Shown in pieces: positions 23,931 to 31,539 of a stretch of DNA of 34,763 nt. How positions within the stretch are numbered: position 1 is the first letter of the stretch; every line of letters begins with the position of its first letter. The translations under genes were made by a program, and so were the position numbers. This stretch comes from an archaeon BMS3Bbin15. Lineage in GTDB: Archaea; Hydrothermarchaeota; Hydrothermarchaeia; Hydrothermarchaeales; BMS3B. Location: positions 1 to 34,763 of the forward strand of contig BDTY01000022.1 of the NCBI GenBank assembly GCA_002897955.1. Reading direction: 5' to 3'. The notes beneath the pieces are model-generated. The model was given only the letters and a program-made list of their open reading frames with translations, was not told where the DNA came from and did not search any database.

Positions 23931-24497
23931 ATGAAAAATATAAGGATAATAGGTGTGCATCATAGGTATCAGATGAGTATTGCTGATGTTGAAGATGCAA
24001 TAGCGGATTTTAAACCAGATATAGTTGCAGTTGAATTGCCCGAGGATGATTATCTTAAGTTTCTTGAGGTGCACTTTTATCTTGAAACTGAGATGAAGAT
24101 AGCCATGATAACCGGCTGTGAATCTGGAGCAATGGTTTTTCTGATAGATATGAAGAAAGAGGATGTTTTAAGGAATCTGAAGGAAATTCTCGGGATAGAG
24201 GACAGGAAGTTATGGGATGAGTTTGAGAAAGGCGATATCCCTGCATTTTACCGCAGGCTTCTTGAAATCTCACCTTCACATCTTAAAAAAGCAAAGGAGG
24301 TGCTTTTGAAGTACAGAGAAGCGGTTATGGCCGCCAACATATTAATTCTTGCTGAAAAATATCCTGGAAGCAGAATTCTTGCAGTGGTAGGGTACAGTCA
24401 CAGGAAGGTAGTGGAGAAGCTTGTTAAGGCCAAGGAATTTTCAATTAAAACAGAACCATTTTTTCTGGACTGTGAGGAGATTCTGGCATATAATTGA
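23931..24497 (+). CDS. TraB/TIKI-like domain protein
   Basis: The 188-aa protein opens RIIGVHHRYQMSIADVEDAI and continues with DFKPDIVAVELPEDDYLKFL. This matches the first block of the TraB/PrgY/TIKI family: a His motif after the first strand, then P-D-x-V-x-V-E-L. Near the end ILAVVGYSHRKVVEKL matches the second conserved block (VVG-x-x-H). Known relatives include metal-dependent proteases or pheromone-inactivating proteins. The paired Glu and His residues needed for a metal site are here, but the family assignment is moderate. No membrane anchor is present, unlike many TraB proteins. It is the last gene of the run and ends 10 nt from the convergent CBS gene. Confidence 0.6.
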   Translation: MKNIRIIGVHHRYQMSIADVEDAIADFKPDIVAVELPEDDYLKFLEVHFYLETEMKIAMITGCESGAMVFLIDMKKEDVLRNLKEILGIEDRKLWDEFEKGDIPAFYRRLLEISPSHLKKAKEVLLKYREAVMAANILILAEKYPGSRILAVVGYSHRKVVEKLVKAKEFSIKTEPFFLDCEEILAYN

Positions 24498-24507
24498 GGT
24501 GTAAATC

Positions 24508-24927
24508 TCAGGCTGTCTTGCTCAGATACTCGTTGAAAATATCGCTGCTGCTTATTACCCCGATAACGTCTCCGTCCTTCTTCACCGGAAGATTACAGAC
24601 CTGATTTTCCCCCATTATCATTGCTGCTTCTCTGATTGTGGCATCATGCGCTATATAATATACCGGTTTATCCATAATTTCAATAATTCTGACTCTGAAA
24701 GGATTCTTTCCTCTGCCTATAACTTTCTCCATAATATCAAATCTTGTAACAAGGCCAAGTTCCTTATAGGGTGTCATTCTTGCTACAATAATACATCTGA
24801 AATTACGTTCCGTCATTTTTTCTATGGTTTCAAGTACTGTGAGCTCCGGCTCTATCATGAGTACATATCCTGTCATCAACTCTGAGACTTTCTTGTCTGG
24901 AATATTCTCGAAACTCATATCTATCAC
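24508..24927 (-). CDS. Stand-alone CBS-domain pair protein
   Basis: This 139-aa protein consists of two CBS domains. The first is about 13-75 (KVSELMTGYVLMIEPELTV, ending LGLVTRFDIMEKVIG) and the second about 80-135 (IIEIMDKPVYYIAHDATI, ending VIGVISSSDIFNEYL). A Bateman pair of this kind binds adenine nucleotides or similar ligands and senses energy state, usually in partnership with another protein. The ligand cannot be read from sequence. It is convergent with the TraB-like gene, and its upstream gap of 30 bp to the next minus-strand gene suggests co-transcription. Confidence 0.85.
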   Translation of the reverse strand: MIDMSFENIPDKKVSELMTGYVLMIEPELTVLETIEKMTERNFRCIIVARMTPYKELGLVTRFDIMEKVIGRGKNPFRVRIIEIMDKPVYYIAHDATIREAAMIMGENQVCNLPVKKDGDVIGVISSSDIFNEYLSKTA

Positions 24928-24957
24928 TATATATATTATCAGACTAAGCTTAAAAAA

Positions 24958-25317
24958 TTATTCCTTTTCATCAGGGTCAAAGTCCAGATATTCTTTCAGC
25001 TCTCCCGGGTAAATCTCTATTCTGTCCCTGCCCTTCTTTGCATAGTTGTAAACAACCTCCAGGAAATCCTTATAGCGCACCCCGTACTTTTCGTATAACT
25101 CCGGAACATCCCTTGCAAAGTTTATCCACCTGGGGTTTGACATTGTCACATCAAAGGTTTTATCTATAGTCTGTCTGAGCTTTTTATTCTCGTCAAAGTG
25201 CCTCTTAACCTCAAAAATCAGAATATCCCCTGGCATCAGGTTGTAATCATTTTTCATTTTATAATTTATATACATCTCATCCATTGCCTCTATCCTGTTG
25301 ACTTCTCTCAGTGGCAT
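24958..25317 (-). CDS. Hypothetical protein
   Basis: The 119-aa soluble, charged protein has no family that I recognise. It opens MPLREVNRIEAMDEMYINYK, has a short beta region GDILIFEVKRHFDE and ends acidic (DFDPDEKE). Strand-helix alternation with many Lys and Glu suggests a compact alpha/beta fold. It lies 30 bp upstream of the CBS-pair gene on the same strand and diverges from the methyltransferase at 25412; their shared 94-bp region must hold both promoters. Confidence 0.55.
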   Translation of the reverse strand: MPLREVNRIEAMDEMYINYKMKNDYNLMPGDILIFEVKRHFDENKKLRQTIDKTFDVTMSNPRWINFARDVPELYEKYGVRYKDFLEVVYNYAKKGRDRIEIYPGELKEYLDFDPDEKE

Positions 25318-25411
25318 TCAGTACCCTCCTATAACTTTAAATATGATATTAATCCAGTGCCTATCGTAGGATATTTTAACCATCATAAAGAAATTATAAA
25401 GAGGTGATAAA

Positions 25412-25903
25412 ATGCTTCCAACTGTACCCTATCATCCAACGCCTTTTGAGAAGGCAAGAGAAATGCTAAAACTGGCTGGTTTGAAAGAAGGAGAGTGCCT
25501 CTACGACCTTGGCTGTGGTGAAGCAAATATTCTCATAGTCGGAGCAGAGGAGTTTGGTGCGGCTTGTGTGGGTATAGAAAAAGATGCCTCCCTTGTCAGG
25601 ATGGCAAGGAGAAAAATTAAGGAAAGAGGACTTGAGGATAAAATTACAATAATAGAGGGTGACATATTCTCAGACATATTCTGGAGTTATAGGGGAAGAG
25701 GTGATAAACCCTATGCCATATCAAAGGCTGATGTTGTGGCTATGTATCTGAACTTCAATATGCATGAGGTGATTGTCCCAATGCTGGAGAAGGAGCTCAG
25801 AGAAGGTGTAAGAGTGGTTTCCTATGAATTTTTTATTCGTGGCTGGAAGTCGGTGAGAGAGTTGCCAATGATATTCGTCTTTGAGAAAGGGAAAAGTTTT
25901 TGA
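25412..25903 (+). CDS. aKMT-like SAM-dependent methyltransferase
   Basis: The 163-aa class I methyltransferase closely follows the layout of archaeal protein lysine methyltransferase (aKMT). The N-terminus TVPYHPTPFEKAREMLKLAG is the substrate-side lead, and LYDLGCGEANILIVGAEEFG is SAM motif I. VGIEKD carries the acidic residue for the ribose, ITIIEGDIFSD follows, and the ending is VRVVSYEFFIRGWKSV. The match to the Y-x-P-T-P start and the S-x-E-F-x-I-R-G-W end is specific, so protein Lys methylation is a fair guess; small-molecule targets cannot be excluded. An insertion (SYRGRGDKPYAIS) sits before motif IV. AGAGGTGA lies just upstream of the ATG. Confidence 0.75.
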   Translation: MLPTVPYHPTPFEKAREMLKLAGLKEGECLYDLGCGEANILIVGAEEFGAACVGIEKDASLVRMARRKIKERGLEDKITIIEGDIFSDIFWSYRGRGDKPYAISKADVVAMYLNFNMHEVIVPMLEKELREGVRVVSYEFFIRGWKSVRELPMIFVFEKGKSF

Positions 25904-25938
25904 GATAGTTTCTCCAAATTAGTCAGAGGAGGTTTTTT

Positions 25939-26349
25939 ATGGAGATAGTGCTTGAGGATAAGAAGGTTAAGGATGTAATGACAGTAGAGGTGATTTCAGT
26001 AAATATCAGCCATCCTATCTCAAAGGTTATATCTATACTTTCTACAAGAGATGTCTCCGGTGTTGTTGTGGTTGACAATGTCGGTGATGTGGTTGGTATA
26101 ATATCCGCAATGGACATCTTCAAGCTTTTTGACGGGGATAAAAAAGTCAAACTTAACTATTATGCTGAGGATGTTATGACTCCATATACCATAACAATTA
26201 TGCCAGGAGCAGACCTCTATGAAGCTGGCAGGTTGATGCTTGAGAATGGAATACACAGGCTTGTTGTTACAGAGTCTCCTCTGAGGAAGCGCCCCATTGG
26301 AATTATATCTTCCACAGATATAATAAAAGAGATTAAAAATCTGATTTGA
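25939..26349 (+). CDS. Stand-alone CBS-domain pair protein
   Basis: This 136-aa protein has CBS 1 at about 8-65 (KVKDVMTVEVISVNISHPIS, ending VVGIISAMDIFKLF) and CBS 2 at about 75-132 (AEDVMTPYTITIMPGADLYE, ending PIGIISSTDIIKEI). The G-x-x-S/T-x-x-D ends of both domains are the usual nucleotide ribose contacts. AGAGGAGG precedes the ATG. The stop touches the radC start directly (TGA then ATG), so the two genes are co-translated, though a functional link is not implied. Confidence 0.85.
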   Translation: MEIVLEDKKVKDVMTVEVISVNISHPISKVISILSTRDVSGVVVVDNVGDVVGIISAMDIFKLFDGDKKVKLNYYAEDVMTPYTITIMPGADLYEAGRLMLENGIHRLVVTESPLRKRPIGIISSTDIIKEIKNLI

Positions 26350-27027
26350 ATGACTGAATATACAATAAAGGATATTCCAAAAGGTGAAAGGCCAAGGGAG
26401 AGGCTGATAAAACATGGGTCTTCTTCTTTATCGAATGCTGAGCTCCTTGCCATTATTCTCAGAACCGGGATGAAGGGGGAGAATGTGTTAACTCTTTCAG
26501 GGAATATCCTGAATAAATATGACATTAATAAGCTCTCTAAGTTAGATATCAGCAACCTTAAAAATATTAAAGGTATAAGTGATGCAAAAGCCTGTCAGAT
26601 TGTTGCCTGCTTTGAGCTTGGTAGGAGAGTGTCTGTTTACAGGGGAGAACAAAAACCAATAATTCGTTCTTCAGAGGAGGCATATTCCTTGGTCTCGGAT
26701 ATGAGTTCCGAGCCTCTTGAGGTGTTTGCTGTTCTGCTTCTTAATATCAGAAATAGAGTTATTAAAAGATAGAAACTTTTCAGGGGTGGAATAGCCTCGA
26801 GTATTGTTGAGCCACAGGAGATTTTTAGAAAGGCTATTCTTGAGTCTGCATCAAGGATAATTCTTGTGCATAACCACCCCACAGGGGACCTGGAGCCCAG
26901 CAGTGAAGATATAGCTATAACAAAGAAGGTGAAGGAGGCAGGAGAGCTAATAGGCATTGATGTTCTTGACCACATTATTGTGGGAGACTCGGCTTATGTT
27001 AGTCTGAAGGATAGGGGGATTATATAG
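26350..27027 (+). pseudogene. radC: RadC-like JAB/MPN protein with an in-frame TAG
   Basis: The reading frame is 226 codons long with one internal TAG at 26770-26772 (codon 141). The first part has a UPF0758 N-terminal helix-hairpin-helix region (KHGSSSLSNAELLAIILRTG and LKNIKGISDAKACQIV) and a proper start of the MPN domain (EVFAVLLLNIRNRVIKR). After the TAG the same frame goes on with KLFRGGIASSIVEPQEIF and the metal site ILVHNHPTGDLEPSSEDIAI, ending in DHIIVGDSAYVSLKDRG. Everything except the TAG is intact, at the position where homologues commonly have Glu or Lys (one base away: GAG or AAG). It is therefore a fresh nonsense mutation, a sequence error, or a recoded codon. The functions of RadC proteins are poorly known. 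Confidence 0.85.
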
Positions 27028-27070
27028 CAGTTTATCAAATATATTGTGCAGGGCAGGATTTTTCATTGTA

Positions 27071-27130
27071 ATGTCAATGATGAATGATGGGCGATCTGAT
27101 CAGTGATGAACCCTATGAGCTCTGAGACAT
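27071..27130 (+). ncRNA. C/D box guide sRNA
   Basis: All four boxes are perfect. Box C is ATGATGA (27077-27083), D' is CTGA (27096-27099), C' is GTGATGA (27103-27109) and D is CTGA (27122-27125). Both spacers are exactly 12 nt, ATGATGGGCGAT and ACCCTATGAGCT, and D' to C' is 3 nt, the archaeal ideal. ATGTC (27071-27075) pairs with GACAT (27126-27130) to close the terminal stem beside the kink-turn. Such RNAs bind L7Ae, Nop5 and fibrillarin and guide 2'-O-methylation of rRNA or tRNA at the fifth base before box D or D'. The targets were not searched. It lies free in the gap between radC and thyX. Confidence 0.88.
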
Positions 27131-27172
27131 TTAAATTAAAAATCGATTTTTAAAACCTGTAAAAACTGTAAG

Positions 27173-28060
27173 CTAAATTTCACTCCATTTTTTGAGCAGA
27201 GCTTCTTTAACATTAAAAGATTTATTCCTGTTGAAAGGCTTTAACTTAATTCCTGCTTTGACATGTTTTTTTGTTGGAATAAAAATATCACTCTCAAAAT
27301 TTTTAAATGGACAGTCTTTTCCCTGGGGAGAATCCCTGACATCATTTTCAGGGCACACAGCAAGGTTATAACCTCTGCACCACACATTATCAATTTCAGG
27401 AAAAACCTTTCTAACTGCGAGGTAAATATTTGATGCGAGACATCTCATTTCAGGCGAGGCTCTTACGCACAGTCTTAAACCCAGGAGATTTATAAGGCTT
27501 CTGAGGTTTATTGTGTAGGTATAGGCTGTGTGCACGGAGAAGGGCAGAGCATATCTGGCACTTTCCTTTGGTACTTTCAGCTCAAGGAGAGAGTTATAAA
27601 CAGAACGGCTTGTATGAATAACTTCAGAATATAGATTGAGAATCTTTATGTCCTTTTTCTTTACATTATCTAAATTAACATTTCCTTTCTCTACCATTTT
27701 TTTGTAATCTTGCTGGGATAACCCATACTTATTCAATATCTCAGAAATCGCTGGAGGTAGAGTATAGTCAAAATCTGCTTCATTCTGATATCTTGTGCTC
27801 CTTCCGGTGTGACTTGCAATTCTGTGTTCCAGAAGTTCTGCAGAATTGCCTTTGCTGAGGCCGTGAATTTCAAAGGTAAATATAATGTGTTCAAGAGCTG
27901 AAGAATAGTCATTCTCAAGCACCATGGCAAAAATTTCTTTATCTGTGGGGTCTCTGAATCCCCCTTTACTCTTAATTTTCCCAACACCGCTAACCCTTGC
28001 TGAGTGGGCAACAAAGGCTCTGTCATTGAAGATTTTCACATTCTTAATTTCAATGTCCAT
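27173..28060 (-). CDS. thyX: FAD-dependent thymidylate synthase
   Basis: The 295-aa enzyme makes dTMP from dUMP using a flavin rather than the ThyA chemistry. The ThyX signature R-H-R-x7-S appears as the variant LEHRIASHTGRSTRYQNEAD at about residues 78-97, and the second substrate region is NLRSLINLLGLRLCVRASPEM. The C-terminal part has extra Cys residues (VWCRGYNLAVCPEN and DCPFKNF), a possible metal site also found in some archaeal forms. The C-terminus is Lys-rich (KHVKAGIKLKPFNRNK). No ThyA is present in the window. It stands alone; poly-T runs follow its stop. Confidence 0.93.
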   Translation of the reverse strand: MDIEIKNVKIFNDRAFVAHSARVSGVGKIKSKGGFRDPTDKEIFAMVLENDYSSALEHIIFTFEIHGLSKGNSAELLEHRIASHTGRSTRYQNEADFDYTLPPAISEILNKYGLSQQDYKKMVEKGNVNLDNVKKKDIKILNLYSEVIHTSRSVYNSLLELKVPKESARYALPFSVHTAYTYTINLRSLINLLGLRLCVRASPEMRCLASNIYLAVRKVFPEIDNVWCRGYNLAVCPENDVRDSPQGKDCPFKNFESDIFIPTKKHVKAGIKLKPFNRNKSFNVKEALLKKWSEI

Positions 28061-28172
28061 GGAGCTATCACCTGTTATTAAATACTTTCTATCCCTTTAC
28101 AGCATATTTTTTTATCTGTAATGATAAATAATTATCGGAGTGTATCGGGGAGAATGCATTCAACCGGTCTCA

Positions 28173-28205
28173 ATGGTCTCAAGGCTAAAAAGACCATAGG
28201 TTTTT
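28173..28205 (+). terminator. Hairpin followed by T-run upstream of amtB
   Basis: ATGGTCT (28173-28179) pairs with AGACCAT (28191-28197), with an 11-nt loop and TTTTT at 28201-28205. It resembles an intrinsic terminator for plus-strand transcription, but no plus-strand gene lies just before it, so it may instead be part of the amtB leader or an old element end. Confidence 0.35.
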
Positions 28206-28241
28206 CATAACTGTTCATAAGACTACATACTCTATCTTAAA

Positions 28242-28280
28242 AGTTCTCAAATATATTTAAATTGTATCTTTTTAAGAACT
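28242..28280 (+). promoter_or_regulatory. amtB promoter with flanking inverted hexamers
   Basis: The AT-rich core AAATATATTTAAAT (28249-28262) is the likely TATA box, about 45 bp before the ATG. AGTTCT (28242-28247) and AGAACT (28275-28280) flank it symmetrically. Nitrogen-regulated promoters in archaea can carry an operator overlapping TATA; this pair does not match the known NrpR site GGAA-N6-TTCC, so control by such a regulator is only a possibility. Confidence 0.4.
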
Positions 28281-28301
28281 CCTAAGGAAAGAGGTGAAAA
28301 A

Positions 28302-29570
28302 ATGAGAAAAATGTTGATAGGTATATCTATGCTGCTTGCTCTTGCATCTGTACATGCAGATGAAGCAGTTAAGCTAAATACAGGAAATACCGCATGGGTA
28401 CTGGCCGCTGCAGCTCTTGTCATTCTTATGACACCGGCTGTCGGACTGTTCTATGGCGGTATGGTGAGGAAGAAGAATGTTGTCTCCACAATAACCATGA
28501 GTATGGTTGTGCTTGCCCTTGTAAGTATCCAGTGGGTTCTTATTGGCTATCCTCTGGCCTTTGGCAAGGATATAGGTGGAGTCATTGGTAGCTTCAGTAA
28601 TATCGGTGTTGGACTTAATGATGTTGGCCTTCGTATACTCCCCAGCACAGGTATACCTGAGCTTGCGTTTGTAATCTTCCAGGGTGCTTTTGCGATTATA
28701 ACGCCTGCTCTTATAATAGCGGCATTTGTGGAAAGAATAAAGTTCAGTTCTTTTATTGTTTTCATACTTATCTGGACTACCATTGTATATGACCCAATTG
28801 CACACTGGGTATGGGGTGGTGGCTGGCTTGCAAGCTTCGGTGCTATTGACTTTGCAGGTGGTACCGTTGTACACATCAGTTCTGGTGTATCTGCTCTGGC
28901 CATTGCGCTGGTGATAGGTAAGAGAAAAGGCTTTGGTTCAACCTTCATGGAGCCCCACAATATACCAATGACTATATTGGGTGCTGTCCTGCTATGGTTC
29001 GGCTGGTTCGGTTTTAATGCAGGAAGTGCTCTTGGAGCTAATAGTATTGCAGCTAATGCCTTTGTGACAACAAATACTGCAACAGCTGCAGCAGCTTTGA
29101 CCTGGATGTTTATAAGCTGGTATCATAGAAAACCAAGTGGACTGGGTGTTGCAAGCGGTGCTGTGGCAGGTCTTGTTGCAATTACACCTGCTGCCGGATT
29201 TGTCACCCCTCTTGCTTCAATAATAATAGGTATTGGTGCAGGATTTGTATGTTACTATGCCATTCTATTCAGAGAAAAGAGAGGTATAGATGAGAGTCTT
29301 GACGCCTGGGCTGTACATGGCATGGGTGGTACATGGGGTGCTCTGGCCACAGGCATTTTCGCAAGTGTTGGCGCAACCGGATTGTTAATGGGTGACGTCC
29401 ATCAGTTTGTGGCTCAGATTCTTGCAGTTTCTACAAGCTGGGTTTATGCCTTTGTAGTTACATTCGTACTGGCGAAGATAATTGACAAGACTATCGGGCT
29501 TAGAGTACCGGAAGAGGATGAAGATGTTGGCCTTGACTTGGCTCAGCATGGTGAAAAAGCTTATACTTAG
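28302..29570 (+). CDS. amtB: Ammonium transporter AmtB
   Basis: The 422-aa protein has a cleavable N-terminal segment ([20 protein letters not shown]) followed by 11 membrane segments. The periplasmic entry and the paired pore His are visible: [18 protein letters not shown] (first His) and [20 protein letters not shown] (second His). The starting segment shows [16 protein letters not shown], a standard Amt signature. It exports no cargo; it conducts ammonium into the cytoplasm. AGAGGTGA lies just before the ATG. It is followed directly by glnK, whose product plugs the pore when nitrogen is ample. Confidence 0.96.
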   Translation: MRKMLIGISMLLALASVHADEAVKLNTGNTAWVLAAAALVILMTPAVGLFYGGMVRKKNVVSTITMSMVVLALVSIQWVLIGYPLAFGKDIGGVIGSFSNIGVGLNDVGLRILPSTGIPELAFVIFQGAFAIITPALIIAAFVERIKFSSFIVFILIWTTIVYDPIAHWVWGGGWLASFGAIDFAGGTVVHISSGVSALAIALVIGKRKGFGSTFMEPHNIPMTILGAVLLWFGWFGFNAGSALGANSIAANAFVTTNTATAAAALTWMFISWYHRKPSGLGVASGAVAGLVAITPAAGFVTPLASIIIGIGAGFVCYYAILFREKRGIDESLDAWAVHGMGGTWGALATGIFASVGATGLLMGDVHQFVAQILAVSTSWVYAFVVTFVLAKIIDKTIGLRVPEEDEDVGLDLAQHGEKAYT

Positions 29571-29918
<348 letters not shown>

Positions 29919-29923
29919 ATCCC

Positions 29924-29940
29924 TCTCTTTTTATTTTTTA
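29924..29940 (+). terminator. T-rich terminator after glnK
   Basis: TCTCTTTTTATTTTTTA follows the glnK stop by 6 nt. Archaeal RNA polymerase stops at such oligo-T tracts without a hairpin. Confidence 0.6.
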
Positions 29941-30193
29941 TACAAATGGCTAAAATTATATCTTATTCTGACCATATAGATAGAAATTCAAGTCAGAGTT
30001 CGAACTATCTTATAGGGATAATACTTGTTGTTACTGGACTTCTCACTTTAATCTTTTATATCGGAATACCAATCCTAATAATTGGAATTATAATACTTCT
30101 TTCAAAATCAAGAAAGGGATATGTCTTTTCTCTGGGAAAAAAGGGTGAAAAAGAGGTTACAGAAAATCTGACCAGACTGGATAATAGATTTAC

Positions 30194-30352
30194 AAAATCG
30201 TGAGCGGGAAAGCCCACGAACTTTAGAGGCTGTCCGACAATTACTCCCAGTAATATAAAGACTGCTTATTTTAGACAATAAAGGCTAAATTTAGCTTATT
30301 TCTTGTAGTATTTTTGATTACTGGACAGCCTCTTTAGTCGTGGGAGTATGTC
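30194..30352 (+). mobile_element. IS200/IS605-type end fragment inside the NERD gene
   Basis: CCCACGA (30213-30219) and TCGTGGG (30338-30344) were once adjacent arms of the palindrome CCCACGAACTTTAGTCGTGGG, nearly the same as the one at 11041-11060. It is followed by AGTATGTCAG, close to the right-end sequence of the other element (GAATGTCAG on the minus strand near 10985). On the left, insertion after TTTAC suits this family's target preference. No transposase remains. Borders are approximate. Confidence 0.6.
30227..30331. mobile_element. 105-bp MITE nested in the IS605-type fragment
   Basis: Terminal repeats AGGCTGTCC (30227-30235) and GGACAGCCT (30323-30331) are flanked on both sides by CTTTAG (30221-30226 and 30332-30337), a 6-bp duplication. 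An alternative split gives 10-bp repeats and a 4-bp TTTA duplication. It contains no gene. It splits the palindrome of the older insertion, so it arrived later. Confidence 0.8.
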
Positions 30353-30717
30353 AGGAGGGAACATCTGGAGACCATGTAAAACAGGCGAATTATCATGCAA
30401 AACAATTAAGAGAGAAGCTGATTGGAAAGGTGAATTCAAAGAATATAAACCTTTTTGTCCATTATATCTCGTGTATTGTCGTATTTACCAGAAACACTGC
30501 AATCACTATGGATAACTATGTGAAAATCCCTATTTTAAGACCTTCCGAATTGCCGGAGTACGTAATGAAGCTGGAGGATGCCCTCAATGAAAGGGAACAG
30601 AGATAATAGAGGAAATTCTTCTTAATTAGAGATTTCTTTCTTCATAGGGCATGAGAATATTCATACTCATAGACTTTAACCACACTGCTTCTTATTTTCA
30701 GGAAAACCTATAAGGGG

Positions 30718-31290
30718 ATGGATGAGAAATATGTCAGATATAAGAGTAGAAAAGGGGTGATTTATATTTCTGATGAAGTTATTGATGCCATTCATAAAAG
30801 GAGAAGTGTAAGGGAATTCGTGGACAGGGATGTGAGTATTGAAACCATAAAGCAGATTCTGGATGCTGGCCGCTGGGCTCCGTCAGGCCTTAACAATCAG
30901 CCATGGAAATTTATTGTGGTTAGAGACAGGGAGCTTATTGCAAGATTATCAGAGCAGACAAGTTATGGCCACATTCTTAAAGGTGCGGCCTTCGCAATAT
31001 GTGTGTTTCTGGACAGGGAATCCAGCTATGACAGGGATAAGGATGCTATGGCTATGGGTGCTGCCAGTGAGAATATGCTACTTGCTGCCAGGGCGCTGGG
31101 CCTAGGAGGTGTATGGCTGGGACAGATTCTGGCAAACAGGGAGAGGGTCAGACAAATCCTGAAAGCCCCGGAAAGTCTGGAGCTCATGGCAGTCCTTGCT
31201 ATGGGATATCCTGTGGAAAAGGAGAGAATTTCATCCAGAAAGGATTTATCAGAAATTGCATTTCTGGATAGATATGGGAATCCTATTTGA
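30718..31290 (+). CDS. Nitroreductase family protein
   Basis: The 190-aa flavin enzyme has the FMN-binding start AIHKRRSVREFVDRDVSIET and the signature DAGRWAPSGLNNQPWKFIVV. The second FMN region is AAARALGLGGVWLGQI (read from LLAARALGLGGVW), and the tail LMAVLAMGYPVEKERISSRK has the M-G-Y-P motif. A short N-terminal extension, MDEKYVRYKSRKGVIYIS, precedes the core. AAGGGG lies just before the ATG at 30718. Family members reduce nitro compounds, flavins or quinones using NAD(P)H; the natural substrate cannot be read. It has its own 110-bp upstream region and no obvious partner. Confidence 0.9.
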   Translation: MDEKYVRYKSRKGVIYISDEVIDAIHKRRSVREFVDRDVSIETIKQILDAGRWAPSGLNNQPWKFIVVRDRELIARLSEQTSYGHILKGAAFAICVFLDRESSYDRDKDAMAMGAASENMLLAARALGLGGVWLGQILANRERVRQILKAPESLELMAVLAMGYPVEKERISSRKDLSEIAFLDRYGNPI

Positions 31291-31395
31291 ACCACAACTT
31301 AAATTGCGGGTATTTTATGTTATAAGAATTGAAAGATAAATTATTTAAATAGCTTAGAACAAAGTATTACTTACTCTCCCATCAAAACCTTCCGG

Positions 31396-31434
31396 TCCGC
31401 CTCTACATTTATATGCTTTTTTTGTAGAGGCGGA
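31396..31434. promoter_or_regulatory. 12-bp perfect inverted repeat in the aor leader region
   Basis: TCCGCCTCTACA (31396-31407) and TGTAGAGGCGGA (31423-31434) enclose a 15-nt AT-rich loop containing seven T. The stem is GC-rich in AT-rich surroundings, so it stands out. It lies about 105 bp upstream of the aor start and could be an operator, a leader RNA structure, the terminator of the nitroreductase gene, or a short mobile-element footprint. Confidence 0.55.
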
Positions 31435-31504
31435 ATATAATTTATGTTGAGTTATGTCGAAGAATACATAAAATATATATTCTCTGAAGGACAAGTAATA
31501 ATTA

Positions 31505-31527
31505 CTAAAATTCGCAGTGAATTTTAG
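31505..31527 (+). promoter_or_regulatory. 9-bp palindrome abutting the aor ribosome-binding site
   Basis: CTAAAATTC-GCAGT-GAATTTTAG is a perfect palindrome with a 5-nt centre. It runs directly into AGGGGGT, the ribosome site of aor. In RNA it would form a hairpin with its 3' arm touching the Shine-Dalgarno region; in DNA it could be a repressor operator. Either way it is placed to control aor. Confidence 0.55.
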
Positions 31528-31539
31528 GGGGTAATGGGT

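Larger units (their letters stand above)
29946..30606 (+). pseudogene. NERD-domain membrane protein gene, destroyed by insertions
   Basis: The first part (29946 to about 30190) encodes two membrane segments (IGIILVVTGLLTLIFYIGIP and ILIIGIIILL) and the beginning of a nuclease-related domain (GKKGEKEVTENLTRLDNRF). The frame then enters foreign DNA and stops at 30203. The remainder reappears from about 30355: GDHVKQANYHAKQLREKLIG, NLFVHYISCIVVFTRN, ILRPSELPEYVMKLEDAL, with the stop at 30604-30606. The middle of the NERD fold, with its Asp/Glu-x-Lys nuclease residues, has been lost, perhaps 50-60 residues. The membrane anchor plus NERD plan is a known arrangement. It was silenced first by an IS200/IS605-type element and later by a MITE. 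Confidence 0.75.

Noticed and set aside
26350-27027. Genome-wide TAG reassignment to explain the radC stop
   Set aside because: Several intact genes in the window end at TAG at the expected family length, so TAG clearly acts as a stop here; only a local event is supported.
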